A DNA stretch of 64,000 bases from Christensenella intestinihominis (GTDB taxonomy: Bacteria > Bacillota > Clostridia > Christensenellales > Christensenellaceae), in the NCBI RefSeq assembly GCF_001678845.1, contig NZ_MAIQ01000002.1, positions 434,001 to 498,000 on the forward strand. The letters run 5' to 3'. A program made the position numbers and the translations under genes. The first letter of the stretch is position 1. Every line of letters starts with the position of its first letter. Shown here one piece after another: positions 24,804 to 32,997 of this stretch. The notes under the pieces were generated by a model, which was not told the DNA's origin, ran no database searches, and worked only from the letters and a program-made list of their open reading frames with translations.

Positions 24804-25798
24804 AGCGTATTTTCCCTGTGCTGCTTGCGGCCTGCTGTCTTTTCGCGTTTACTTCCTGCGCCCCCGCGCTCAAAACCAGTGAAATTTTCGCGATGGACAC
24901 CTTTATTATCCAGACGGTTTACACGGATGACGACAACGTAATCCGGCAAAATAACGAAATTACCCGCAGGCTCGAGGACGAGATGTCGCGCACCATCGCG
25001 ACGAGCGACGTTTGCAGGCTGAATGCCGCGCCCGGGCAGGATGTGGAGGTTTCGGACGAAACGGCAAAGGTGCTGGCCGTTTCGCTCGATGCGGCGGCAG
25101 ATACCGGCGGGGCGTTTTCGCCCGCGCTCGGCAGCGTCATTGCCGCGTGGGGCTTCGGCACGGAGGATATGCACGTCCCGGACGAAGAAGCGCTTTCCTC
25201 CGCGCTCGCAGCGGCGGATTACCGTACGGTGACGCTTGAGGGAAACACCGTCAATACGGGCGGGGCGATGATCGACCTTGGCGGGGCGGTCAAGGGCTAT
25301 GCGCTTGACAAAGCCGCCGGGAACCTGAAGGCGGGCGGGGTGGAATCCGCCATTATCTCTTTCGGCGGAAGTATTTACGCCCTTGGAAAAAAGCCGGACG
25401 GAACCAGCTACAAAATTGGCATCCGCGACCCGGAGGGCGGCGAAAACGATTATATGGCGACCATTGCGCTCGACGGAAAATTTGTTTCGACCTCCGGCAC
25501 GTACGAGCGCGGCTTCACAGAAAACGGCGTTTACTATGACCACGTGCTCGACCCGTCCACTGGTTATCCCGTCAACAACGGTCTCGTGGCGGCGACAGTG
25601 CTTTGCGACAGCGGAATCCTTTCGGATATTTACTCCACCGCGCTGCTTGTAATGGGCGCGGAAAAGGGCGTTGCCTTCGCGGATGAGCACGGGGTGGATG
25701 TGCTTTTCCTGACCGGGGATAAGCAGATCATTACCACGGACGGCTTTGCGGAAAAATACGGGCTGGAAATCAAGAACCGGGAATACGCCATGGGATAA
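24800..25798 (+). CDS. apbE: FAD:protein FMN transferase (ApbE lipoprotein)
   Basis: A 332-residue exported lipoprotein (lipobox FTSC near residue 20). It attaches FMN to Thr/Ser of extracytoplasmic redox proteins. Family motifs visible: FAMDTFI near the start, the DLGGAVKGYALDKA flavin-binding segment (about residues 155-170), the ISFGGSIYALG strand, and the C-terminal DHVLDPSTGYPV and DIYSTALLVMG motifs that hold Mg and FAD. It begins a run of three genes with a NusG-II-domain protein and a Gx-type membrane protein. That set is often found together in anaerobes with Rnf or extracellular electron transfer systems. The flavinylated target is not in this window. Confidence 0.94.
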   Translation: MKRIFPVLLAACCLFAFTSCAPALKTSEIFAMDTFIIQTVYTDDDNVIRQNNEITRRLEDEMSRTIATSDVCRLNAAPGQDVEVSDETAKVLAVSLDAAADTGGAFSPALGSVIAAWGFGTEDMHVPDEEALSSALAAADYRTVTLEGNTVNTGGAMIDLGGAVKGYALDKAAGNLKAGGVESAIISFGGSIYALGKKPDGTSYKIGIRDPEGGENDYMATIALDGKFVSTSGTYERGFTENGVYYDHVLDPSTGYPVNNGLVAATVLCDSGILSDIYSTALLVMGAEKGVAFADEHGVDVLFLTGDKQIITTDGFAEKYGLEIKNREYAMG

Positions 25799-25854
25799 AA
25801 ATCCAGGTTGTATGTCCGCGTTTAACACGCATTCCCGGCAAACGGATAAACGTT

Positions 25855-26223
25855 ATGCAGAAAAAATTAATTACCAAAAGCGATATTGTTTTCACGGTCG
25901 TAATTGCGGCGGCCATCCTTTTGGTATGGTTTTTTACCCTGCCGCATGCGGAGGGCAAAACGGTGGTCATTCGGCAAAACGGCGAAATCGTAGCCACGCT
26001 TCCGCTTGCGGAGGACGCCATCTATGAGGTAGATGGAACTTACCGTAACGTTTTTGAAATCCGGGGCGGTTCCGTACACATTGCGGAAACGGATTGTCCC
26101 AACCGCCAGTGCGAAAAAACGGGGAGCATTTCCCGTGCGGGCGAGGCCATCGTGTGCGCGCCCAACGGTGTAACCGCGACCATCGCGGGAGGGGAGGCGG
26201 ATGTCGATGGCATTACAGGATAA
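25855..26223 (+). CDS. NusG domain II-containing membrane-anchored protein
   Basis: 122 residues: one N-terminal membrane helix (about residues 9-27), then a small extracytoplasmic beta domain of the NusG_II type (Pfam PF07009). The visible markers are VVIRQNGEIVATLPL, then the Cys-containing loop ADCPNRQCEKTGSI-like segment (TDCPNRQCEKTG), then ICAPN-like IVCAPNGVTATI. The paired Cys in CPNRQC are typical. Usual neighbours are ApbE and a Gx transporter, as here. It overlaps the next gene by 23 bases. The precise role is unknown; redox-linked membrane metabolism is inferred. Confidence 0.88.
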   Translation: MQKKLITKSDIVFTVVIAAAILLVWFFTLPHAEGKTVVIRQNGEIVATLPLAEDAIYEVDGTYRNVFEIRGGSVHIAETDCPNRQCEKTGSISRAGEAIVCAPNGVTATIAGGEADVDGITG

Positions 26224-26731
26224 CAGGACCTCCCGCTTTGTACTCTCGGCCGTGCTGTGTGGTATTGCGCTGTCGCTGTCGCTTCTCGACGGCGCGGTGT
26301 CGTCGCTCCTGCCCCTGCCCGGCTTCAAGCTCGGCCTCGCAAACGTGGTTTCCCTGTTTGCACTTTGCTGCCTCGGCCTGCCGTGGGCGCTGCTCATCTG
26401 CGTGGTGCGCAGCCTGCTTACCGCAATGCTTTCGGGCAATATGACCATGCTGTTTTTCTCCCTCGCGGGGGGCGTCGTTTCCATCCTGGTTATGTATCTC
26501 GCTTTAAAATATTTGTCCGTCATCAAGACAAGCGTCCTCGGCGGGATTTCCCATAACCTGATGCAGCTTGCGGCGGCGGCAGTCGTCACCGCCACTCCGC
26601 AGGTATCTTACTATTTTCCGGTGCTCGTCCTTACGGGCACGGTATGCGGCTTTTTCGTGGGAGCGCTGTGTACGCTCGTCTTTCGGCGAATACGGCTCCC
26701 GTTTCCGGGCAATGCTATTAAAACTGACTAA
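26201..26731 (+). CDS. Gx transporter / heptaprenyl diphosphate synthase component I-like membrane protein
   Basis: A 176-residue integral membrane protein with about five hydrophobic segments. The family signature is LSLLDGAVSSLLPLPGFKLGLANVVSLFAL near the N-terminus (Pfam PF07456 type), followed by RSLLTAMLSGN. Related proteins are annotated as HepS component I or as Gx (ECF-like) transporters. Either quinone side-chain supply or vitamin uptake is possible. GGGAGGGGAGG precedes the start. Third gene of the apbE cluster. Confidence 0.87.
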   Translation: MSMALQDNRTSRFVLSAVLCGIALSLSLLDGAVSSLLPLPGFKLGLANVVSLFALCCLGLPWALLICVVRSLLTAMLSGNMTMLFFSLAGGVVSILVMYLALKYLSVIKTSVLGGISHNLMQLAAAAVVTATPQVSYYFPVLVLTGTVCGFFVGALCTLVFRRIRLPFPGNAIKTD

Positions 26732-26817
26732 ATTTTCCGAAATATAACCCCAAACTGTACCTTTGTGTTGTATAATAAGGTCATCAAATTAAATTCTTTG
26801 GTGTGGGTGGGCCTGTC

Positions 26818-28875
26818 ATGAAAAAAATTTTTTGTACGCTTCTTGCCGTCATTTTACTGCTGGTGTCTTCCGTTGCCCTCGCGGCGTCAATCCCCCAGCC
26901 TGCGCTCGACGCGCGGGGATCGACCGTGTATATCGAGGTGGATATCAGCGATGACTATTATTCCAGCGGATCGGGCTTTGCAATCGGTGCGGGCGCGCCC
27001 GTCGAATATGTGGTAACGAATCACCATGTGGTAGCTGAAATGGCCGGGGCGTGCACCGTATTTTTCGGGGATTATACGCCGGTGACCGCGACGGTCGTTG
27101 TCTCGCTGCCGGATAAGGATTTGTCTGTTTTAAAGCTCGACGACCCCATTCCCGCGATGAACCCCCTTCCGCTCTATTCCGGTAATCCTTCCGATTTGGC
27201 GGGAGAGCAGGTCTACGCCCTCGGGTTTCCGGCAGTTGCGGATAACCTGTTTGAGCGCGGCGGTTCTGTACGCGACGACATGACGATGACAGACGGAATC
27301 ATCAGTGCGGTCAAATCTTCTTATTCCTTCGGCACGGGGGAACGCGCCGTTACCGGGCTGCAAATGAACGTCGCCCTCAACCACGGGAATTCCGGCGGGC
27401 CGCTGGTAAACGGGGAAGGTATCGTAGTTGGGGTAAACACAATCGGCTCTGCCGAGGATACGAACCTCAACGGGGCAATCTGTATTTCCGAGTTGCTTCC
27501 CGTTCTTGATCGCGAGGGCATTCCCTACAGGGCGAGTTCAAATATTCTGTACTCGAGCGTGCTCTGGGTCATCGTTGCAGCCGGGGCAGCGGCAATCGTT
27601 TTTCTTCTATGGTTCTTGATATGGCGGAAAAAATTCAAGCGGAACAAAACCATATTGCTTGCCGACTATCTCGATAAAAACAGTGCCAAACTTGATTACG
27701 ACCGGGCGATGGCCCTGCTGGCCCCCATTGTCATGCAACTCGATGCCCTGCATAGGGAGAATAAAAGCCATCTTGCCGTTTATCCGCAGAATATACGCGT
27801 ACAACTTTCAACAGGGCGCGCGTTTCTCTCATCATCCCGCGAACACGGTGTGCTGAACGGCTACTCCGCGCCTGAGCAATATAGGGAAGTGGAACCGGTC
27901 GGGTCATGGACGGATATCTATCAGCTAGGCGCGATCCTATACAGGCTGCTCTGCGGTGAACGTCTGCCCGATATGATGGCACGCCTTGAAAGCGACGAGA
28001 CAACAAAGAGGGAAATTGAATCGCTGCAGATTCTTTCGGGCACAAAGCAGGCGCTCAAGCTTGCGGTTGCAATGAAACCGGATATACGCATTGGAAACGC
28101 CGCGCAATTTATGACCGCTTTCCACATTGCTCCAGGGGCGGTGCCGCTTCCCGCGCATATGTCCGCAAAAAAAGAACGCAGGGGGCCTTCTCCGAAAAAG
28201 AAAAAGCGTATCATCACCCTGTGTATCGTGGGCGGAATCGTCGCTGCTGTTTGCACCGGCGCGGGGATGTTTGTGAGTACAAATAACCAAGCGTATAAAT
28301 ACCTTGCGGACGGCGACTATACACGCGCTTATCAAACAATTTCGAAGCTACCCAATATCAGCGGGGGAATCTCCGACTTGAAACGCATTTCCGAGGCCGG
28401 TATGCTTATGGAAAGCGGAAACTATGATGAAGCCCGCACACTGTTGACCGGAATTGAGTCTCTTGATGAATCCAGGCTCATCCTTGGCGAACTCAATTTC
28501 CGTCAGGGCATTGATCTTATTATAAACGGACAGTTTGAAGAAGGCGAAGCATACATCGATACATCCTATGAATTCCCATCGGAGTCAGATTCCGACTATA
28601 TTGATTACGCGCGCGCAAACGCTTATGCTTTAGCCGAAGACTATACTACAGCCGAAAAAATTTTCAGCTCCCTCGGTAATTATCGGGATTCCTACGAACT
28701 TGCTTCCAAATGTGCGATTTGTATCGCGGCGGATTATCTGGATAAAGACTTTTATATGATGGCGCTTGATATCCTCATGAAATATTCCGATCTGCCTGAA
28801 ATACAGGATATTCTGGATGAACTGGTGGATCAGAATAATTCCTACTATAATTATTTAAAAAATAACTACTTTTAA
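26818..28875 (+). CDS. trypsin-like serine protease fused to pseudokinase and TPR-like domain
   Basis: 685 residues in four parts. A signal peptide (1-22) leads to an extracytoplasmic trypsin/HtrA-like protease with a complete triad: H70 in TNHHVV, D101 in KDLSVLKL, S192 in GNSGGPL. Helix 1 (about 246-270) leads to a cytoplasmic segment resembling a protein kinase C-lobe: HLAVYPQNIRV in place of HRDxxPxNI, then APEQY and WTDIYQLGAILYRLLCG. The N-lobe, ATP lysine, catalytic Asp and DFG are absent, so it is a pseudokinase. Helix 2 (about 465-486) returns to the outside, ending in about 200 residues of TPR-like helices. The start is at 26818; a terminator follows. A transmembrane signalling protease is a fair guess. 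Confidence 0.82.
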   Translation: MKKIFCTLLAVILLLVSSVALAASIPQPALDARGSTVYIEVDISDDYYSSGSGFAIGAGAPVEYVVTNHHVVAEMAGACTVFFGDYTPVTATVVVSLPDKDLSVLKLDDPIPAMNPLPLYSGNPSDLAGEQVYALGFPAVADNLFERGGSVRDDMTMTDGIISAVKSSYSFGTGERAVTGLQMNVALNHGNSGGPLVNGEGIVVGVNTIGSAEDTNLNGAICISELLPVLDREGIPYRASSNILYSSVLWVIVAAGAAAIVFLLWFLIWRKKFKRNKTILLADYLDKNSAKLDYDRAMALLAPIVMQLDALHRENKSHLAVYPQNIRVQLSTGRAFLSSSREHGVLNGYSAPEQYREVEPVGSWTDIYQLGAILYRLLCGERLPDMMARLESDETTKREIESLQILSGTKQALKLAVAMKPDIRIGNAAQFMTAFHIAPGAVPLPAHMSAKKERRGPSPKKKKRIITLCIVGGIVAAVCTGAGMFVSTNNQAYKYLADGDYTRAYQTISKLPNISGGISDLKRISEAGMLMESGNYDEARTLLTGIESLDESRLILGELNFRQGIDLIINGQFEEGEAYIDTSYEFPSESDSDYIDYARANAYALAEDYTTAEKIFSSLGNYRDSYELASKCAICIAADYLDKDFYMMALDILMKYSDLPEIQDILDELVDQNNSYYNYLKNNYF

Positions 28876-28879
28876 TCAG

Positions 28880-28920
28880 GAAAAGAGGGACGCCATCCTT
28901 TGAACTGCGTCCCTCTTTTC
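28880..28920. terminator. bidirectional terminator
   Basis: AAAAGAGGGACGC / GCGTCCCTCTTTTC inverted repeat with a 13-base loop between two convergent genes. T runs are present in both directions. Confidence 0.9.
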
Positions 28921-28921
28921 G

Positions 28922-30295
28922 TTACAACCTTCTCAATAGTTCATTCTTTTTATACTCATATTCTTCCGGGCTAAGTACACCCTGTCGCTTTAGTTCCGCG
29001 AGGGTTTCCAAAAGCTTCACCACATCCGCTTCGCCCGGTGTCGTTGTCCGCTCCTGAGGCGGCGCGGGCTTTCCGTACACAGGCGGCGTTACCTGCTCCT
29101 GCGGCGACGCGGGTCTTTCGTACACAGACGGCGCTGCCTGCTCCTGCGGCGGCGCAGGCCTTTCGTACGTGGGCGGCGGTGCCTGCTCCTGCGGCGGCGT
29201 TGGCCTTTCGTACATGGGCGGCGGTGCCTGCTCCTGCGGCGGCGTTGGCCTTTCGTACATGGGCGGCGGTGCCTGCTCCTGCGGCGGCGTTGGCCTTTCG
29301 TACATGGGCGGCGGTGCCTGCTCCTGCGGCGGCGTTGGCCTTTCATACACGGGCGGCGGTGCCTGCTCCTGCGGCGGCGTTGGCCTTTCGTACACGTGCG
29401 GCGCTGCCTGCTCCTGCGGCGGTGCGGACTTTTCGTACGTGGACAATGAGGGCGGATACTGCGGCAGGGGCGAATACGGTCCTCCCTGCGGCTCGTACGC
29501 GGTACCTTTTATTTTCGGATGCTTCTTCCGCCTGATCCGAAGCAATACAATCAGCACAACTATCGCGGCAATCACACAGACTCCCAGTATAATCCATGGA
29601 AGAAGCGCCGCGCCGTTTGTCCCCAATATATATTGTGACAAAAAGCCGTTCGCCCCGCGCGTATAGCCGATAGTCTCCATAATACCTCGAAACGCATTAA
29701 TCTGATCCTCATGCGGCTCCCCGGTGGTGTACATTTCCAGCCGGATTGCTTTCCCATTTTTTACGGTATCATATTCAAGTACATATCTCTCTTCAAACTC
29801 GTTCTCGAATACACCGACCGCATATCCGTATTTTTCACCATTGATGGTCACAACCTCCATCGACTTAGAGGTGTAATTCTCAACAACGCTTTCAGGCCCC
29901 CTTAAATAGGTTGCCTCCTCCAGTTTGGAAAGCAATTCCTTATCATCCATTTCGCTGTGATTTTCGTAAAATTTCGTAAAGTCCTGCATGCTTCGGGTTG
30001 CCGCAAAAGAAGCGCTGTCTACGTAAATCTCATCGTATTCGTCGATCTGGGTCGCGTACAGCAAAATCCGGTTTTCCTTCATATAATCGAGTAGACTATC
30101 GACCTCTTCCTTGTCCCAGTCCATTACTCCCCCGTTGCCGCTTAGGGCTCCGTCCTGTCCATATATGACATAGTCGTCCGGGAACCGCAAAACCATATTC
30201 GTGCCTGTGACGCTGTAACTTGCCTGCGGCGCGGCAGCACCACATAAAAAAAACACAAAAAATAATACCAAAATAATGGAACACAATTTTTTCAT
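28922..30295 (-). CDS. secreted/membrane protein with proline-rich repeats and C-terminal SHOCT domain
   Basis: 457 residues: signal peptide, an extracytoplasmic domain of about 210 residues of unknown fold, and one membrane helix (WIILGVCVIAAIVVLIVLL). A basic stop-transfer follows, then a cytoplasmic tail of at least eight near-identical 15-residue units (YERPTPPQEQAPPPM type). It ends with a SHOCT motif (LLETLAELKRQGVLSPEEYEYKKNELL). SHOCT motifs are short oligomerisation helices at protein ends. It is convergent with the protease-pseudokinase gene. Both have an outside domain, a helix and a low-complexity or signalling inside part, so a joint role is conceivable but unproven. Confidence 0.85.
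   Translation of the reverse strand: MKKLCSIILVLFFVFFLCGAAAPQASYSVTGTNMVLRFPDDYVIYGQDGALSGNGGVMDWDKEEVDSLLDYMKENRILLYATQIDEYDEIYVDSASFAATRSMQDFTKFYENHSEMDDKELLSKLEEATYLRGPESVVENYTSKSMEVVTINGEKYGYAVGVFENEFEERYVLEYDTVKNGKAIRLEMYTTGEPHEDQINAFRGIMETIGYTRGANGFLSQYILGTNGAALLPWIILGVCVIAAIVVLIVLLRIRRKKHPKIKGTAYEPQGGPYSPLPQYPPSLSTYEKSAPPQEQAAPHVYERPTPPQEQAPPPVYERPTPPQEQAPPPMYERPTPPQEQAPPPMYERPTPPQEQAPPPMYERPTPPQEQAPPPTYERPAPPQEQAAPSVYERPASPQEQVTPPVYGKPAPPQERTTTPGEADVVKLLETLAELKRQGVLSPEEYEYKKNELLRRL
29050..29440 (-). repeat. 45-bp tandem repeats encoding PPQEQ-type units
   Basis: At least eight 45-bp units, the central four nearly identical at the DNA level (plus-strand core TGCCTGCTCCTGCGGCGGCG). They keep the frame of the host gene. 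High identity suggests recent expansion and likely variation between strains. Confidence 0.92.
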
Positions 30296-30397
30296 ACCCA
30301 CACCTCATAGCTGATGAAATGATTCTGTACTCATGATATCGGATTATTTCGTGTGTTTCAAGCTAAAATATCATTCTTTTTTTATGGCAGGCCTTTT

Positions 30398-31117
30398 TCA
30401 CACAATCTTTCCCTTCAGCCTCCCGATCTCAGCGTCCGAAAGGCCGATGTCCATAAGGTAATCTTTTGCCGTGCCGTATTTTTGCGCGATGTGCTCCATC
30501 AACTTGCGCATATATTCCGGCTTTGAACGGAACACATATTCCGGCACCTTTACGCCCGCTTTTTCGACCATTCCGCGCTGTTTCTCAAACATTTCTTTCA
30601 TGTAGGTTTCGGAAACCGCGTAATCCGCAAGGACCACGTCATCCGGCACGCCCGCAAGCTTTAAAACCAGCATGGTAATAATGCCCGTGCGGTCCTTGCC
30701 CGCCGTGCAGTGGTAAAGGGTTACGCCCTCTGCGTCCGCCATGCGCGTAAAAATTTCTTTCAGGCCGTCCTTGCTTTTCTCCACGAGTCCGATATACATA
30801 TCGCCCATATCATCGGGCATTTTTCCAAGCATCGCTTCCGACTGGATATGGTCCAGAAGCGGAACATGAAGCCGCTCGATCTGTTTTTTATCGATATGGT
30901 CGGGATGCATAAACGCCTCGTTTTTTCCGCGCACGTCGATCACGAGCCGTACCCCGTAATCGTCAAGGTATTCCTCGTCCTCTTTTGTGAGCCCGTGCAG
31001 GCTGTCCCCGCGCAGGAACACCTTGTATTTGGTTTCCTTTCCGCCCTCCGCGGGATATCCCCCAAGGTCGCGTACATTGTGCGCCCCCGTAAGCGGAAGC
31101 GGTTTCGATACATTCAT
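30398..31117 (-). CDS. protein tyrosine/serine phosphatase (Y_phosphatase3 type)
   Basis: 239 residues with the phosphatase P-loop HCTAGKDRTG (CX5R, about residues 137-146) and the N-terminal NVRDLGGY motif typical of bacterial tyrosine phosphatases of the Pfam Y_phosphatase3 group. Cytoplasmic, no signal peptide. Members dephosphorylate proteins or phosphoinositides; the substrate here is unknown. AAAGGAAC precedes the ATG. Divergent from the DUF1294 gene, with only 35 bases between the two starts. Confidence 0.93.
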   Translation of the reverse strand: MNVSKPLPLTGAHNVRDLGGYPAEGGKETKYKVFLRGDSLHGLTKEDEEYLDDYGVRLVIDVRGKNEAFMHPDHIDKKQIERLHVPLLDHIQSEAMLGKMPDDMGDMYIGLVEKSKDGLKEIFTRMADAEGVTLYHCTAGKDRTGIITMLVLKLAGVPDDVVLADYAVSETYMKEMFEKQRGMVEKAGVKVPEYVFRSKPEYMRKLMEHIAQKYGTAKDYLMDIGLSDAEIGRLKGKIV

Positions 31118-31118
31118 T

Positions 31119-31146
31119 TTGCGTTCCTTTCCATCCGTGCTATAAT
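31119..31146 (+). promoter_or_regulatory. promoter placed for a leaderless mRNA
   Basis: TTGCGT (31119-31124), 16-base spacer, TATAAT (31141-31146). The downstream ATG is only 6 bases after the -10, so transcription should start at or next to the start codon. Confidence 0.65.
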
Positions 31147-31152
31147 CTGCAC

Positions 31153-31422
31153 ATGAGTTATTTCATTGTTTACTTCCTTGCAATCAACCTGGCTGCCTTT
31201 GCCGTATGCTGTTATGATAAACACGCAGCCCGCAAAAGGAAACGCCGTGTTCCGGAAAAAACCTTGTTTTTGCTGTCCGCCGTCGGCGGAGCATACGGAA
31301 TGCTCGTAGGCATGCTCGGCTGCCGCCACAAAACCCGGCATCCGTCCTTCATGATCCTGGTGCCGCTGTTTTGCATCATTTGGGCGGTGTTGATCGTTCT
31401 GCTGCTGAAACGCCTGTATTAA
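31153..31422 (+). CDS. DUF1294 small membrane protein
   Basis: 89 residues with two or three membrane helices. The family signature is YDKHAARKRKRRVPEKTLFLLSAVGGAYGMLVGM followed by RHKTRHPSFM, characteristic of DUF1294. Function unknown in the family. No ribosome-binding site is seen, and the -10 box ends 6 bases before the ATG, consistent with a leaderless transcript. Confidence 0.9.
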   Translation: MSYFIVYFLAINLAAFAVCCYDKHAARKRKRRVPEKTLFLLSAVGGAYGMLVGMLGCRHKTRHPSFMILVPLFCIIWAVLIVLLLKRLY

Positions 31423-31469
31423 ACGGAGCGCATTCCCCGCGTTTCCAGTTTCCACTGCCTTTTCCCGGC

Positions 31470-32171
31470 CTACCTCCTCCGTGAAAGCAGGAACAGCCGC
31501 AGGAAGGACAGGAACGACGCAAGCATCGCCGCCACATAGGTCATGGCCGCAGCGGAAAGCATGCGTTTTGCTTCCGTTTGCTCTTGTACGGTCAGCACGC
31601 CGGAAGCGGATATATTGGCCATCGCCCGCTTGCTTGCGTTAAACTCCACGGGCAGGGTAATAAGCTGGAAAATGACAACAGCGAAATAGACCCACGCGCC
31701 GATGCTTACCAGGATTTCCAGGCCGGGAACCCTTGCGGAAAACAAAATCCCAATCAGGATCAGCGGAAACGCGAGCCTCGTCGCAAAGTTCACAACGGGA
31801 ACAATGGCATTGCGCACACGCATCGGTCCGTATTTTTTATATTTCTGGAGCACGTGCCCGCATTCGTGCGCGGCAATGGAGACCGCCGCAATGGAATGCT
31901 TCGCATACACGCCCTCCGAAAGGTTCACCGTATTGTTACGCGGATCAAAATGGTCGGTCATATCCCCCGCGACGGGCTGGACCGCCACACCGTCGACGCC
32001 GTTCTGGCGCAGCATGGATTGCGCGAATTCACGTCCCGTCACGCCGCTTTGCGCCGGAATCTGCGAATATTTCTTATATGCGGAGCTGACCTTTGCCTGC
32101 GCCCAGATTGTGACGATAAGCGCCGGAATCAGAAGCAGCCACGTCCAATCCAGATAAAATGGAAAAAACAT
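31470..32171 (-). CDS. neutral zinc metallopeptidase, YugP-like (Zn_peptidase_2)
   Basis: A 233-residue membrane protein with an N-terminal helix, then the zinc site HECGH (about residues 111-115 in IAAHECGHVLQ), and several C-terminal helices. The order is typical of YugP-family peptidases (Pfam PF04298). The preceding motif DHFDPRNNTVNLSEGVY is also diagnostic. Probably a membrane-protein quality-control protease; substrates unknown. GAAGGGAAG lies before the ATG. Confidence 0.93.
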   Translation of the reverse strand: MFFPFYLDWTWLLLIPALIVTIWAQAKVSSAYKKYSQIPAQSGVTGREFAQSMLRQNGVDGVAVQPVAGDMTDHFDPRNNTVNLSEGVYAKHSIAAVSIAAHECGHVLQKYKKYGPMRVRNAIVPVVNFATRLAFPLILIGILFSARVPGLEILVSIGAWVYFAVVIFQLITLPVEFNASKRAMANISASGVLTVQEQTEAKRMLSAAAMTYVAAMLASFLSFLRLFLLSRRR

Positions 32172-32244
32172 CTCTTCTTCCCTTCATTTCTTTTTAAATT
32201 ACGATAACATACCTTTATGAATTATTCATAAACTATACCGGATT

Positions 32245-32883
32245 TTATGAAACGCTCTTTACAGAGTCCAGGAATAATTGCAGCCCCGTTTCAATAAACT
32301 TATCTTCGTCCATGTCCGCCACTCCAAGATAGGCCTTGCCCGTAACGGACAGCATATGGAAAAAACCGGTCAGGCTGAACACCGCCGCATACATCAGGTA
32401 ACCCGTCCCGATGTCTGCGCGCACGCTTCCGTCCTCCTGCCCCGCACGGAACAGCGCGCATATTCCGTCGAACATCCTGCGGTCAAATTCGTAAAAACGC
32501 CGGCGGTACGGAAGGTCGAGTGTTTCGCTTTTGCCCTTCACAAGCCCCGTCATTCCCATCAGCGCAAGCAGGCGCGGGTGTTCCCTGTAGAGCGTATAAA
32601 AAGCAAAATACGCCCGCCGGAGCTTTTCAAATCCCGTTCCGCATGCTCCCGTGCTTTCTTTCACCGCGGCCCACAGCCGTTCATATCCTTTCAGGATCAC
32701 GGCAAAAAACAAGTCCTCCTTGCAGGTGAAATATTGGTATACCGTGCGCTTGGTATAGCCCGCGCGCTGCGCGATTTCGTTCATGGACGTATGCTCGAAT
32801 CCGTTTATGCAAAACAACTCTTCCGCTTCCTTAATAATTGCGGCTTCCTTCCGAAGCTTTTCTTCCTCCCGTCTGGAAAGCAT
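32245..32883 (-). CDS. TetR-family regulator
   Basis: 212 residues. The N-terminal helix-turn-helix (FEHTSMNEIAQRAGYTKRTVYQYFTCKEDLF, about residues 28-58) is classical. The C-terminal ligand domain has no recognisable subtype. The start has a GGAGGAAC site. It is divergent from the metallo-beta-lactamase-fold gene. A perfect palindrome and a second near-palindrome lie in the intergenic region on top of that gene's promoter, so repression of itself and the hydrolase is likely. Confidence 0.92.
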   Translation of the reverse strand: MLSRREEEKLRKEAAIIKEAEELFCINGFEHTSMNEIAQRAGYTKRTVYQYFTCKEDLFFAVILKGYERLWAAVKESTGACGTGFEKLRRAYFAFYTLYREHPRLLALMGMTGLVKGKSETLDLPYRRRFYEFDRRMFDGICALFRAGQEDGSVRADIGTGYLMYAAVFSLTGFFHMLSVTGKAYLGVADMDEDKFIETGLQLFLDSVKSVS

Positions 32884-32895
32884 TGGGTTCCTCCA

Positions 32896-32948
32896 TTGAC
32901 AAATTAGTATACCAATGGTATACTAATTTTCGTACACCGGCGGTATAC
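32896..32948. promoter_or_regulatory. hydrolase promoter with TetR operators
   Basis: The plus-strand promoter is TTGACA (32896-32901), 17 bases, TATACT (32919-32924). A perfect 25-bp palindrome (32903-32927; arms ATTAGTATACC / GGTATACTAAT, centre AAT) fills the spacer and -10. A second site at 32932-32948 (GTACACC-GGC-GGTATAC) has one arm mismatch. Both share the GGTATAC half-site. Confidence 0.85.
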
Positions 32949-32997
32949 TTCTTAGTATAAAAGCCACGGTAAAAAAACGCAACCGGAGATTAAGCAA

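Noticed and set aside
24680-25828. Long open frame on the minus strand across apbE
   Set aside because: It mirrors the plus-strand ApbE gene, which has a lipobox, family motifs and a ribosome site. The minus frame has no family resemblance.
29050-29440. Possible CRISPR-like array
   Set aside because: The 45-bp units are contiguous, without spacers, and keep a coding frame. They are protein repeats.
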